A DNA stretch of 64,000 nt. It comes from Trichodelitschia bisporula (taxonomy: Eukaryota > Ascomycota > Dothideomycetes > Phaeotrichales > Phaeotrichaceae). The stretch is taken from positions 1 through 64,000 of the forward strand of contig ML996700.1 in the NCBI GenBank assembly GCA_010356995.1. The letters run 5' to 3'. Shown here in pieces: positions 1 through 12,640 of this stretch. The translations under genes were made by a program, and so were the position numbers. Each line of letters begins with the position of its first letter. Position 1 is the first letter of the stretch. Under the pieces are notes generated by a model, which had not been told where the DNA came from, searched no databases, and saw only the letters and a list, made by a program, of their open reading frames with translations.

Positions 1-1852
1 GCCCACTTACTTCCTATATCGGCAGTCAAGATCAACGAGTCAGCCCAACTTTCATCGACTGTGCGCATACCTCCTAAATCTGCATCAGATCCAGGATTTT
101 ATCTTCGACTTAAAACTTTATGCATACAGTGAAGGCTTCATGACCCCATCTGGTAGTAAGAAGGCGCTTCAATTTCATGTTTATATTTCCTGGAATATCG
201 GGCATCTTAGCGCTACTTGAAAAACTGAACTATTTCTCCGTGATAAAGCTGAAAATTAGACGGAGAGTGGGGAGTGGGCCTAGCAATGAGGCTTTATTTA
301 ACTTAGCCGGGACCGGGATACAAGACGCCAAGCCAGGCGCAGCTGAACATTTTGCTTCTTTTGAGTGAAGTGCAGCGGAGTGACAATAAACTCCGGGTCG
401 TAGAAACCAGTAGGAATTTCCCATAGCGGCTGGGTGAGATTTTGAGGCATAGGTCAACATCCAATCACTCCTCTAGTATCTGCAGCCCCGCATAGTCGGG
501 CGCACTTTCTTGCCGGACGGCAAGCAGTCGCCAGGTTCCGCACCGGATCCTCCACGTTTCAGAATTCAGGAAATGGAAACCATAGGCGCGGAATAAAGTC
601 TCTGGCTTCCACTCGAGTATCGCAATCCGGGTGTCGTCGCCATTCAGAGGGATAAGATTGACTTGGGGTATTTGTCTGGTCGAGTGCTGTGTATGGAATT
701 TATTTGCTGAAGTATCTCTTAGCCTCTTCCCCACCCACCTCCATTGCGGCCATTGTCTTTTTGTACCTTTTTGAGAGCAAAAGTGGCAATGAATTATATA
801 TCGAACATGACAGCTTTGAAATCGAACTCTCCAATCACAAATAATAACAGCAGCGCATAAAAATATCGCCATATCCCAGCCCTCCGAAGGACCATCTAAC
901 AACACCCCTACCGAAGGCATCTAAGGACGCCATATTCGTCGTCCTGGAGTTTTGAAAAGTTGTAAAGCAGAATCGACAGTTCCCTTCCGTAGTCGCGCGC
1001 TCAATAATGGCAACTTTAATTGGACAATATTCGCCAAGCCCGATGACAAAGGATGTATGACGCTAGTCTAAACTCAGAGTTTTACCAAATTGGGAACGCA
1101 GACGTAGGTGCAGTCTCCGGCCTATGGCCGTATGTACTGGACAATGCTTCAGATTGGTACATGAGCAGAAGGGTTTGGTTCTCGCAAAGGGTAGAGTTGT
1201 TCAATGTGGAGCGACTTGTATTTTGCTTCTTGGAATAGTGGTATGAATGTGGAGCTAAAGACGAACCCTTCGGATGCTTGGAGTTGGGAGGCTGAGTGCT
1301 GAAATCATCACCATGCGCAAAGACTCTCGCCTTCTACAATTGAGAGTGCGGATATGTGTGGCACGCACCAGGGGACCGTTATCCACGAAGGAAATACTCC
1401 CTAAAGTGATGCCAGTTTATCAGTCGAGCAGCAGAATCAATGTTTTTAGCTGCTCTTATCCGTGGAGGTTCAAAGACCCGATATCTTCCAGCCTTGTCTA
1501 CCACATCTCCCTAGGACTTCGGTTCAGCCTCGCGCTTCCCTGTCTTCATCCATTCATGAGGATCGGAGTTTTCATTTATCCTGCTGAATTGATCGACATA
1601 TACATGGCCCTCAACAATATCACGCATCGTGGGTGTGTCACCCCGGTCCCTGGGGCTACAGTAGAACACACCACCACATGTCGTACGCCACACAACCCCT
1701 GCTCAGCCCGACAATTTTCTTTTCAACTTGACGGTGAAAGACCCACGAACAGTCATAACCCCACTCTCACTGCTATAAACACTCGTTCTCCCAACAACCA
1801 CTTCCACCCACCCGCAAACAATCCAAACTCCCAATCCCCCACAAAATACACA
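1..1852. other. Left-edge intergenic stretch, no supported gene
   Basis: I see no open frame here with a recognisable family, convincing codon use or a spliced continuation. The longest minus-strand frame (465-920) matches nothing I know and is Cys/Trp-rich in the way of antisense frames. The last few hundred bases before position 1853 are CA/CT-rich and should hold the promoter and leader of the DAHP synthase gene. Confidence 0.5.
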
Positions 1853-3044
<1,192 letters not shown>

Positions 3045-3397
3045 GCGCAGCCGTTGTACTAGCAGTCGATGCGACTGCGTGGGACTCTGACTTCTGCGCT
3101 TCTGAGAAGTACATATGTGGCGTAAAAGTGATTTCCGGGCGGGGAACGAACGGCGTTGAAGGGGGCGGGATAGACGTAGTCGAAATCGTTTTTCTCTGCA
3201 TAAGGACCGGCAGTTATGCCCGCCTGCACATAGCTTTCTAGTTCCCCGTATACCTGCCCTGCTTGACCGGAGCCCGCCCAAAGCCTGCCCATTACGCCGC
3301 GCCATTATTCAAGCCGGAGCAAAAAACCCACGCCGCCCACTGCACCCGATAAAAGAGGCATATCAACCCAGAAACACAGCCGTTTTAAACACAGACT
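3045..3397. other. Convergent 3' intergenic region (DAHP synthase / GOT1)
   Basis: This 353-bp gap lies between the 3' ends of two convergent genes. I see no gene in it and expect only 3' untranslated regions and polyadenylation signals. Confidence 0.5.
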
Positions 3398-3916
3398 CTA
3401 AACCGGCAAATCACTCCCCCTCCTCTGCCCCCCCAGCTTCTCAAGCCCCCGCGCAATATACGGGCCTACCACTGGCACATTCCCCACGAACCCGGCGATC
3501 GTGGCGAAGAAATCGCCGAACAGGACGAAGATCCCATACAGCTCGACTAGGAACCCGATCAGCGGCCAGCGGAGCAGGATCAGCGCTATGCCGGCCGCGA
3601 ATGCTGCCGTTCCCTTTAACTTTTGCCGGCGGGCGAAGAAGGCGGCGGTTTTTTGGAGGCCGATTATTAGGGTGAGGCCGAGGATGAAGAGGATCTGGCT
3701 TCGTGTTAGTTTTTCTAAAGGGGAGGGAGTTTGGGGAAACGGACGTTGCCCATTGCGAGCATGGCCCGGTCGAAGAAGAGGACTACGCCGCCGAGGAGGA
3801 AGAAGCCCCCGCCTGAGCAGAAGGCGACGCCGATTTCTGGGACGTTAGTGGGGGATGATGGGGGGGGAGGGGGTAAGGGCGTTACTCTGCGAGTCGGAGA
3901 GCCACATCGAAGGCAT
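3398..3916 (-). CDS. GOT1: Got1-family vesicle transport protein
   Basis: Small tetraspanning membrane protein of ER-Golgi transport vesicles, involved in COPII-vesicle traffic and fusion. Read on the minus strand, exons are 3886-3916, 3745-3836 and 3398-3694. They encode 139 aa, against 138 in yeast Got1. The N-terminus reads MPSMWLSDSQKIGVAFC, then SGGGFFLLGGVVLFFDRAML. The stretch MGN|ILFILG crosses the second intron, followed by LKGTAAFAAGIALILLRWP, GFLVELYGIFVLFG and NVPVVGPYIARGLEKL. Hydrophobic segments alternate with short loops as expected. Intron 1 is C-rich. Intron 2 has the less common donor GTCCGT. An internal start (MWLSDSQ, three codons later) is also possible. The gene was assembled from three short pieces and would be missed by a long-ORF search. 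Confidence 0.93.
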
Positions 3917-4871
3917 CGTTGCGTGTTGTATGCGCTTGGGATCTAAGCGTGGAAAGTGTTGATATCGAGGGGTGTTGAAGCTTAAGCGTTATCGGCGCGT
4001 GGAAGGGGGTGCGGAAGGTTCGGAAGGCGAGTAGGCGCACGGAGACGGGCGTAAGGAAGACGGATTCGAGTGAGTGGGCGTGAATATGGTGTGGAGAGGG
4101 GGTAGGCGGGTGATGCGATGAAGTTATTCAATCGTGGGTTTGCGATCACGAAAGGGGTGGACAAATTGTACGTGGCGTTCGCGACGGGAAGTGGTGCGCC
4201 GCCGCCGCCGCCGCGTCTACCTACGGTACGGTAGGGCGGCACCAGCCACGGGGTCCGAGCGCGCGAGGCTTAAAAGGGCTGGGGGCCTTGGCGCGAACCA
4301 GAGTTTTGCAAAGACCCTTCGGTCCGTGGGAAAGGCGGGGAGAAGCTGGGGAAGCGGCTATGGGGTTGCGATGACAGACAGGCCTGGCTATTAAGATTGG
4401 GTCAAGCAGTTTTGTCTACCGCTAACCTTATGACGCCGATTATCGCGCCCCTGCGCTCGCTGCGCTCGCTGGCCTTGAACGAGCCTGGATGCTGGCTGAG
4501 GGTCGAGATGTAGAACCGCCGCGGCAGCAGCGCGTGCTGTAACTGATTCTAAGCCTCTGCGCTGGTTTCGGTAATGGTCGCTGGCGAACACGAACGGCTG
4601 GCTGCGTTGCTTTGGTCTACTGTTGTGGAATGCACGCTGCCGTGAACGCGATTAAGCCGGAGCCGCCCTTTGAGCTGCATCTGAGAGGGTGTGGTGGGTG
4701 GGGTTGCTTGACTTTGTCGTTCGTACATGAGTTTGTGAAGGAAGGAAGAGGGCAGATAGCTCTGTGATGTGATATAACTGCGCCGTCGCTAATATACACG
4801 CCATAACGCCTTCCGAAATGCAATCGCCCATCCGGATCCGCCCTCATTCAGTGACCATGACTGTAACTCCT
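3917..4871. other. Intergenic region upstream of GOT1
   Basis: This 955-bp stretch holds the GOT1 promoter side (minus strand) and the 3' flank of IES6. Open frames are short and G- or R-rich, and none is family-like. I see no RNA gene or repeat. Confidence 0.45.
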
Positions 4872-5384
4872 TCACTTCAACACCGTATGCGCCCCCCGTG
4901 CCTCCAAATACCCCTCCGTCGCCGCACTCCCCATCGTGCGAATCAAATTAAACACCTCAACATTATGATACCTAAGCCTCGTCTTCGGATCCGTGTACGG
5001 CGCCACCAGGCCCGTAACATCACAATAATGCCTCGTGCGCTCCGGCCTCAAACTCGGCGCCGCTTCGATATTGGTATAGGTAACGGCGGGACCCGGGGCT
5101 ATGAGGCTCTTCTCGAGAACGAGACGGTCGAGTCGCTGCGCTGCTTGCGCGATGTTGGGGGGGGCGGTGTCGGCGGCTGGGGTTGAGGTCCCGGAGTTGG
5201 CGGTTGTGACTTGGGAGGATTCTTTGCGGGCGGCGTCGGCGAGGATGGCTTTTGTGTTTTTGTTGCGCCGTTGGGGCGGCTTCCAGGAGGCGTTGCGGAA
5301 GGGTTTGGGGGCGCTGTAGATGTCGAGGGTGTTGAGGAGGGTTTGGTGGGTGTTTTCGTCTGATGCGCTGGTTAGGGGCGCCAT
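4872..5384 (-). CDS. IES6: INO80 complex subunit Ies6 (YL1 C-terminal domain)
   Basis: Nuclear subunit of the INO80 chromatin remodeller. In yeast and human, Ies6 binds Arp5 and the pair couples ATP hydrolysis to nucleosome sliding. Single exon of 170 aa, matching the family's small size. The C-terminal half carries the YL1_C signature: HYCDVTGLVAPYTDPKTRLR, then YHNVEVFNLIRTM. The middle contains a basic segment (KPFRNASWKPPQRRNKN) typical of Ies6, followed by a Ser/Thr/Ala-rich linker. It is divergent from DAD4 and lies about 1 kb from ARP5, the gene for its binding partner. A short tandem repeat lies just upstream of the start. Confidence 0.93.
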   Translation of the reverse strand: MAPLTSASDENTHQTLLNTLDIYSAPKPFRNASWKPPQRRNKNTKAILADAARKESSQVTTANSGTSTPAADTAPPNIAQAAQRLDRLVLEKSLIAPGPAVTYTNIEAAPSLRPERTRHYCDVTGLVAPYTDPKTRLRYHNVEVFNLIRTMGSAATEGYLEARGAHTVLK

Positions 5385-5405
5385 GGTTGCGGGGAGGGGT
5401 GGGTT

Positions 5406-5471
5406 GTGAGGTGGAGATTGTGAGGACTTGGGTTGAGAGGTGGAGATTGTGAGGACTTGGGTTGAGAGGTG
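5406..5471. repeat. 29-bp tandem repeat in the IES6/DAD4 promoter
   Basis: About 2.3 copies of a 29-bp unit sit immediately upstream of the IES6 start codon. Copies run 5406-5434 and 5435-5463, with a partial third from 5464, and the first two differ at one position. On the IES6 sense strand the unit is pyrimidine-rich (CAACCCAAGTCCTCACAATC core), so it may act as a CT-rich leader or promoter element. Confidence 0.8.
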
Positions 5472-5723
5472 AAAGCTGTGGGGAGTTAAGTTGTCGTGGC
5501 GAGTATGTACGGTAGAGGAGAGGATGACGGAGAAGTTACGGAGGCAGCTTTGGTGGGAAGTTGATGCCGCGTTTATGCGTTATGCCAAGATAGGGTCGCG
5601 ACAGCCGCGCGCTTATAGATGGTTCATGAGTCGCGTTGTTGATGCTCCGCGATTGTCTAATTCTACTCAATCCACCCTTTGTCCACGATCCCTTTGCGTG
5701 AAGAGATCGTGTCTGTCTTCAAG

Positions 5724-6124
5724 ATGGTAAGGATAATAGCAATATCTGAATTACTTCTGATCGGCGCAGGAAAGTCCCCACGAGCACCAGCAGAGCCTCC
5801 TGCTCTCCCGCATCATCACCAATGTGGTGGGTGTCTAACACCTGGATTGATAGCAGCAAGTCTTAACTAGCATAGGAGAAGCTCAACGAGGCAATTATGG
5901 TGCTGAACAAGAGCCTTCAGGTTAGTTTGATCGGCGCCGGCAGAATTCCTACCTAACGGATCAGGAAATCAACATCCAAAATATGAATGTCGAGCTCGTG
6001 GCGCAAATGTTCAAAAACTACCAGTCCAACGTGCTCTTCCATCTCGAAGGTGAGTTTGTCACCACCTGCGACCCGGAGCCACCTAACCCCACCAGCCACC
6101 GACAGTTTAAAAGACCCATCATGA
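5724..6124 (+). CDS. DAD4: DASH complex subunit Dad4
   Basis: Kinetochore protein of the DASH/Dam1 ring, which couples chromosomes to spindle microtubules. Five exons: 5724-5726, 5770-5826, 5876-5920, 5965-6049 and 6096-6124. The spliced product is 72 aa, the same length as yeast Dad4. It reads [51 protein letters not shown]..., ending ATDSLKDPS. The first coding exon is only the ATG, followed at once by a GTAAGG donor. All introns are 43-50 nt and GT-AG. The coding sequence is over half the gene span and no exon is longer than 85 nt, so length-based gene finders would miss it. The match to the family is strong along the whole chain. Confidence 0.95.
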
Positions 6125-6388
6125 GGACGCGTAGAAGGGAGGCAGGAAGAAGGCGTTAATGTATTGCAAGCATTAGATAGTTCTAACGAGCAATGAAACA
6201 ACCCACCAAAGTTACCCGCGCGCCTATCCCTGCCCGCGTGCACGCCCGCGATGCAACGCCGCCACGCCCGCAACCCTCGCAAACACCCGCCACCATGCGC
6301 TCCTCCCATCACCCAATGTTCCCTCCATGATTTCCTGACATCCAACCCCCCATCCGCACATTCCAACACCACACAAGACCAACCTACT

Positions 6389-8703
6389 ATGCCCGCCGCC
6401 GACACCCCCGCCGCTTCGGGGCGCGCGTCCCCCAAACCTGGTCCCGTGAAGATATGGTCGCTCAGCGATCCGCCATTCGAGGGCTTCAAGCCTGTGGACA
6501 CGGAGGGGTGGAAGCGCAGCAATGCCAGCACGGCGATTGTTATTGACAATGGTAGGTCTGGGATTGCGGTCGTCGTGTACCTGCTGATGTGGAAGGCTCG
6601 TCGACTGTCCGCGCTGGATGGGCGTTCGACGACAAGCCCCGCCTCACGCTCCCGCCGCTCATGGCCCGGTATCGCGACCGGAAGCTCAATCGCACGTTCA
6701 TGTTCGTTGGCAACGATGTGTACGCTGATGGGACGGCGCGTGGCCAGGCGAAGAATGCCTACGAGCCTGGAAGCAATATCGTGAATAACTGGGATGTGGT
6801 TGAGGGCGTTTTGGATTATGTCTTCATAAAGCTGGGTATCGACAGTTCGAATGGGATCAACCGGCCTATCATGATGACGGAGCCGGTTGCGAACTTGGCC
6901 TACACGCGCAAGAGTGGGTTTCCTGTCTATTCGTAACGGACCAGATGCTAACACCTAGAAGCTATGTCCGAAATCCTCTTCGAAGCCTACAACGCCCCCT
7001 CCGTCGCCTACGGCATCGACTCCCTCTTCTCCTACCGGCACAACGGCGGAAGCACCGGCCTCGTCGTCTCCTCCTCGCACACCTCCACGCACCTAATCCC
7101 CGTCATCAACCACAAAGCCCAACTCACCCACGCCGCACGCCTAAACTGGGGCCGTTCCCAGAGCGCAGAGTATCTCCTCAAGCTCCTGAAACTCAAGTAC
7201 CCGACCTTTCCAGGCAAAATCTCCGACCCGCAAGCCGAAGACCTAGTCCGGGAGCACTGCTACGTGTCGCAGGACTACAATGCCGAGCTGAGCACGTATC
7301 TCGACTGGACCGGGCTTGAGGAGAGGGATCATGTGATCCAGCATCCCTACACCGAAGCCGTGGTCGTCCAGAAGACGGAGGAGGAACTCGCGCGGCAGGC
7401 TGAGAAGCGCAAGGAGAGCGGCCGGCGGCTGCAGGAACAGGCTGCGAAGAGCAGGCTCGAGAAACTCATGCGCAAGGAGCAGGAACTGGCGTATTACAAG
7501 GATTTGCAAACGCGGGTTGCGGAGATGACGAAGAAGGAGGCGAAGCGCACGCTTGAGAGTGAGGACTTTGACGACGAGGCTGCGCTTGAGCGCCGGGTGC
7601 GGGATATGGAGAAGTCCATCCGCAAGGCGCAGAATAAGGACGTTGGCGATGAGCCGGAGGATACGGCCCCGCCTACGTTTCCACTCCTTGAGGTTCCGGA
7701 TGATCAGTTGGACGAAGACGGGATTAAGCAGAAACGCCAGCAGCGCCTCATGAAGAGCAACTACGATGCGCGCGCCCGCGCCAAGGCGGAGAAGGAACGC
7801 GAAAAGGCGCGCATCGCCGAGGAAGAACGTCTCGACACCGAACGGCGCGAAGCCGATCTCGAGGGGTGGGTCGAGGAGCGCCGCACCCAGCGCTCCGCCC
7901 TCTTACAAAAAATCAAAGACCGCACGAGGCTCAAAGCCGATCTAGGGAACAGGAAATCCCTCGCTGCCCAACAGCGCATGAAATCAATAGCCAATCTAGC
8001 CGCCGACACGCCTACTAAAAAGCGCCGCCGCGGCCCGGACGAAGATACCTTCGGCGCCGACGACGCGGATTGGCGCGTGTACCGCCAGATCACCGGGGAA
8101 GCTAGCGACGAAGACGAAGAAGCAGGCCCGGAGGCGCAGCTCCGCGCCGTGGAGCAGCAGCTCCTAGCCCACGACCCGGACTTCAGCGCCGAGCAAACGC
8201 ACGACGCGGCCGGGGACTGGAGTCGCTCGCGCGTGCACGCCTTCCTGCACGGACCCTACCCATTCGACCCCGAATCAACCCGCGAAACGCACCAAGTCCA
8301 CCTCAACGTCGAGCGCATCCGCGTCCCCGAAGTGGTCTTCCAACCACATATCGCGGGGCTGGACCAGGCGGGCGTCGCTGAGATCGCGGCTAGTATACTC
8401 CTACGTCCTGAACTGTTGAGGCCTGGGGGGGTGCCGGCGTGGCTGGCGCAGGATGTGTTTGTTACGGGGGGGAATACGCTGTTTGAGGGATTTGAGGGGA
8501 GGTTGAGGGGGGAGTTGAGGGCAGTACTGCCGATGGAGGAGAGTGTTAGGGTGAGGGGGGCGGGGGATAAGGTGCTTGATGCGTGGAGGGGGGCTGCTGG
8601 GTGGGCGGCTCAGGGGGGACGTAGGGGGTGGGTTACGCGGCAGGAGTGGAGTGAGAAGGGGGGGGAGTATATTCGGGAGCATGAGTGTGGTAACCTGGGC
8701 TAG
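6389..8703 (+). CDS. ARP5: Actin-related protein 5, INO80 complex subunit
   Basis: Nuclear actin-related protein that works with Ies6 in the INO80 remodeller. Exons are 6389-6551, 6596-6913 and 6959-8703, encoding 741 aa. The N-terminal actin fold shows AIVIDNGSSTVRAGW across the first junction (phosphate-1 loop), PIMMTEPVANLAYTRK, ILFEAYNAPSVAYGIDSLFSY and TGLVVSSSHTSTHLIPV (second nucleotide-binding motif). A long charged, Arg/Glu-rich coiled-coil insertion follows, as is characteristic of Arp5. The C-terminal part returns to the actin fold with DVFVTGGNTLFEGFEGRL. The first intron is only 44 nt. The gene lies 264 bp downstream of DAD4 on the same strand. Confidence 0.95.
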
Positions 8704-8999
8704 GTAGTTGAGGTTGCGGACACAGGGCAGTAATAGACGGCATGGACTTCACATTTCCAAGCACACACGTTACGAAGCACATAGCCGTGTGTAAAGTCCA
8801 TTACGACGAAACCGCCGCTAGCCATGCACCATAACACCAGTAATCCGCACGATACAGCTCCCAAGCCTCATCGCCATGCCACATGTCCGCCATGTCATGC
8901 CATGCCTAAGATACCCATCCCCAGCAGCGGGGACCATACCTTGTCAGAAGCTCGTCACACCGTATCCATCTCTCCATCACACGTAGAAAGACGTTCCGC

Positions 9000-11805
9000 C
9001 TACGACTGAATAGCCCGCCCCAAAGCCCCCCCCGTAAACCCCTGCCCTCGCGGCCTCTGCTGCCCCCCCTGCCGATCGCCCATATTCTGCGGCCCGCCCC
9101 CCCGACCACGACCCCGACCGCGACCGCGTCCACCCGGCCCGCCCTGGCGCTCAAACGCATTCGCGGTACCCTGGGTGCGCTGCTCGAGGGTCTTTTCATT
9201 GGCCTCAATCAGGACCGTTGCTTTCTCGCTCAGGGTCAGGGAGAGAGCTTGCAGACGCGAGATGTTAACGCCCTTGCGGAAAATGATCGCGCCCGAGACC
9301 TGGTCCAACGCCGCCGCGAGTTCTTCGTGCGAAATCATTCGAGCGACAATGGAGGACACGGAGCGGGGGGAGAGGTCGAACATTTCGCTCAGCGTGGCGA
9401 GGTTGACGGTTGAGTAGAAGGGGGCGTAGCTGATCTATTAGCAATATTCTCAAGCACTAGCAAAAGGGTTAACTCACGTCAGCAGATACGTCTCCAGACC
9501 CGTCGTCTTAATCTTCTCCGTCAGCATCGTGCGAATCTCCAGCGCCTTCGGCATGAGGTCCCAAATCTTGATGCTATTAATCAACTCCGCGCTCTTCTTG
9601 TAGTCACCCGCACTCAGCGCCTTCGACGCCTGCAAGATATGATCACGCGTATTCTCAGGCGGGCCCTGGAACACACTACGCTCGGAGTAATCGAGGAGAC
9701 GACGGAACGCCTTTGAGATAACGCGGCGCTTCTGGTCCGGCGCCGTGCCGATCTGCGCCAGGAGCGGAATCTCCAGCAGCATAGACACAACGAGGTAGCA
9801 CGCCTCCAGCAGCTCGATATTGATATGGCAATGGAAGGGCAGCTGGCGCGCACGCTCGGCACGCTCCTGCTCCGGCGTCAAGCTAGAATAACGCTGGACC
9901 TGGACGCCCTGGGCGAGAAGCTCCTTCTGCCGGTTAGACCCGCAGATCTCCTGCAGCGCAGTCTGGGACTCCCAGATGAGGCCCGCGCGAAAGAAGGCAA
10001 GGCCAACCTGGACAAGCGTCCGGTTGTAGTGGATCTGCGTAATGATGTCGAAGCTCGGGATCGTCTCCGACAAATGCGACAGCAGCATCAGGTCCTTGGC
10101 CTCCCACGGGCGGTCGTGCAGCGCCGTCCAGTATGTACGGTGCAGCATGGCGCGGGCGCGCTGGATGCCCTCGCTGTGCGCAAAGAGGTAGTTACTGAGT
10201 GCCTTGACCAGGGCCTCGGCGTCGGACGCGAGGGCGCGCGGCGTGACGTCGCTATCGAGACCTTCAGGCAGCTCCGCCCACGCGTTGGTCTCCAGCACGG
10301 ATCCCAGACGCCCCTGCCGGAAGTGCAGGTGCTCGAGGCGGCGGAGAATGAGGGAGTTGAGCCGCTCGGCCTGGCCCTCGAAGCCGGGCTGCTTGCGGAC
10401 ACGCTCCTGGTAGATCTGTGCACGCAGCAGGGCCGAGTAGAGAGCACCCTCGTCGACGAGACGCGCAACGTAGTCGGACGTGTGCGGGTCAATGGAGAGG
10501 AGCGAGCGGGTCAGCTCGTCGTCTAACCGCTCAGCCGCACCGACAATGCTGCCGGGGATAGGGAAAAGCGTGCCGGCAACCAGGGTGGGGTGCTTTTCGT
10601 CGTCCTCCCACTCTTCGGCGTTCTCGATAACGATGAACTGATCCTGGTTGGCGTAAAGAAGTTCAAGCAGCTTGACAAACTCCTTGTCCGCAAGCTTCCA
10701 CTGCTCGACGGTCATGGCACCGCCGGAGCTGGTAGAGGTATCGAAGCGGACGCTGATAAGAGACAGAAGAACCCGGATGCGCTGGTAGTCGGTGGCCGCC
10801 ACGTCGAGGAGCCGCTCCATAACGCGGATCTGCTCGTTGCGGTCAGTACCCTTGCGGCCACGGGACTCGGCGATGCTACGCAGGTGCTTGAGGATGGATT
10901 CGGGAGTATAGATGAGCGTCTTTCCGCCGGGGCCAACAACTTCGAAGCCGGCATCGTCGGCATCGATGATGGCATCACCAAGCAACAGGTTGACCTTGGT
11001 CTTCTTGGTGGGGACTGGGATCTCGATCACAGCTTCCTCCTTCAGGAAAGCCTCAGAGTCCTTGCGGTACGCCTCAACGTCCTTGCTGTACTGCTCATCC
11101 TTGGTGAGCTTGCGGATCTTTTGCCGCACGGCGTTGAGCGACTTTGAGTTGAGAGCGTTCATTTTCTGCTCCGTCAGCTACTGTAATTATAAGGGCCACG
11201 GGAAACGTACCTTCGGGGTGACCTTCTGCTTCTCATATGCCTCAGTGACGGCAGCCTCGAGGTCGACGAGGGTCTTGATGAACAGCTTCGGCGTCCGGCC
11301 ATCGAGCTGCTTCGCAATGTTCGGCACCCTGTCCTGTTAGCATGGCCAGCACACTGAAGACAGCCGGGAATACACACAGCTTAACAAGCTTGTCGAACTC
11401 AGTCGAGCCCTGAATGAAGTCGCCAATCTTGATAGCATTCTCCGTCAACCGGATCAAGCCCTCCAACTCCTCAATCCGCTTGTCCTTCGCCGACCGAATG
11501 ACGACCGCCTTCTCTTCATCGGATTCATCTTCATCCGCCTTGGCCGCAGTGCTCTGCCATAATTAGCCCAAGCCCAATCACCCCCACTAAACACCCCGCA
11601 AACCCACCTTCAAGAAGCGATTTATGCCAGTCGCCCCCTCCTCATCACTGCTATCCTCATCGGAATCCTCCTCAACCTCAGACTCCTCCTCCGAGCTCTC
11701 CTCCTCCTCAGAAGGCTCCTCGCCCTCAACGCTGTAGAGAGACTCCTCGCTGTCACTGCTGGACTCGTCGGAGTCACCGCCACGGGCGAAAAACCGCGAA
11801 CTCAT
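9000..11805 (-). CDS. NIP1: Translation initiation factor eIF3 subunit C (Nip1)
   Basis: Core scaffold subunit of eIF3, which binds the 40S ribosome and the eIF1/eIF2/eIF5 multifactor complex in the cytoplasm. Minus-strand exons are 11608-11805, 11378-11553, 11211-11328, 9478-11165 and 9000-9429, giving 869 aa, normal for the family. The N-terminus [13 protein letters not shown] leads into a long Ser/Glu/Asp tract (eIF1/eIF5-contact region). Next come [14 protein letters not shown] and the large eIF3c N-terminal domain, then the PCI region with [16 protein letters not shown] and [20 protein letters not shown] across the last junction. The tail ends in an RG-repeat stretch (about [13 protein letters not shown]). 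Four introns of 45-54 nt. It converges on ARP5 with a 296-bp gap. Confidence 0.96.
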
Positions 11806-12640
11806 GGTGGGCGGGCGTGTGTGTTTTTGGCAATGCGCGCTCGCTGGGTTCAAGGTTGAGGGCGTGTGTAGGTGGGTGTTGTTGTGCTGCAGGAAGTACA
11901 CAGTATTTCGTGGGGCTCGTTGGGTGAAACGAAGTTTGCAAGTCTTGGGTGTGGCCTGTGGCGGAGGGGAAGCGAGGTGGGGTACGCCACAGGCACAGAG
12001 CCACAGAATTCACTTCTTGGCATCAACCGCCGTGGAGTTACGTCACGTGTATTGCACTCACAGCAAACCACCATTCTACCGAATTCACATGAGACGACAG
12101 CAAAAGCGCAAGGGCAAGCTCATTGCTATCCTATCGCAATATCGGACTGCACGGCTACACCCCTACTCGCATCTGACATCGACCCGGCCATCACCTCATC
12201 CAGAATCAACATCGTATCCCGTTCGTTTGCAAAGACATAGCAGGAGATATAATGAAGAAGGAAAAAACACTTCCTAACAATCCCGGCTGCCAGCCTCCCA
12301 CCACCCTGTGCCCAGAATCCCTTTCATACACACACCACAGGTCGTTGAATGCATGTCCATCACAGCCAGCCGTGAGCTGGCCTACCATCATGCAAACACT
12401 GTGCCTCCGCAGGGGGGACCACCCTATCCTATGTCCGACAGCCCGCCATGCAAGGAAAATGCTCCCTCCAGCCTGTCGACTTCTCGCGAGCGGTTTCAGC
12501 CTCAGGGTCTACACCCGCCCTCAGCTCCAGCGCAATCTGCTTTTGAAAGGGGGGTATACGTTGAAAGGCTCCATCGCCCGCGACAGCTCCGCCCACGGAC
12601 AGGATATGGGAAGTAAAAATGCCAGTTGCAAACGAAATCC
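11806..12640. other. Intergenic region upstream of eIF3c
   Basis: This 835-bp gap holds the eIF3c promoter and leader (left) and the YAK1 3' flank (right). No protein-like frame is visible. One composite CRE/E-box motif is listed separately. Confidence 0.5.
12038..12049. promoter_or_regulatory. Overlapping CRE-like and CACGTG motif upstream of eIF3c
   Basis: TTACGTCACGTG contains a CRE half (TGACGTAA on the minus strand) overlapping a CACGTG E-box, about 235 bp upstream of the eIF3c start. bZIP and bHLH factors bind such sites in fungi. That it functions here is inference. Confidence 0.35.

Noticed and set aside
465-920. 151-codon minus-strand frame near the left edge
   Set aside because: No known motif, Cys/Trp-rich antisense-like composition, no splice continuation with family character.
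9825-10526. 233-codon plus-strand frame inside eIF3c
   Set aside because: Antisense shadow of the secure eIF3c coding sequence; no family resemblance.
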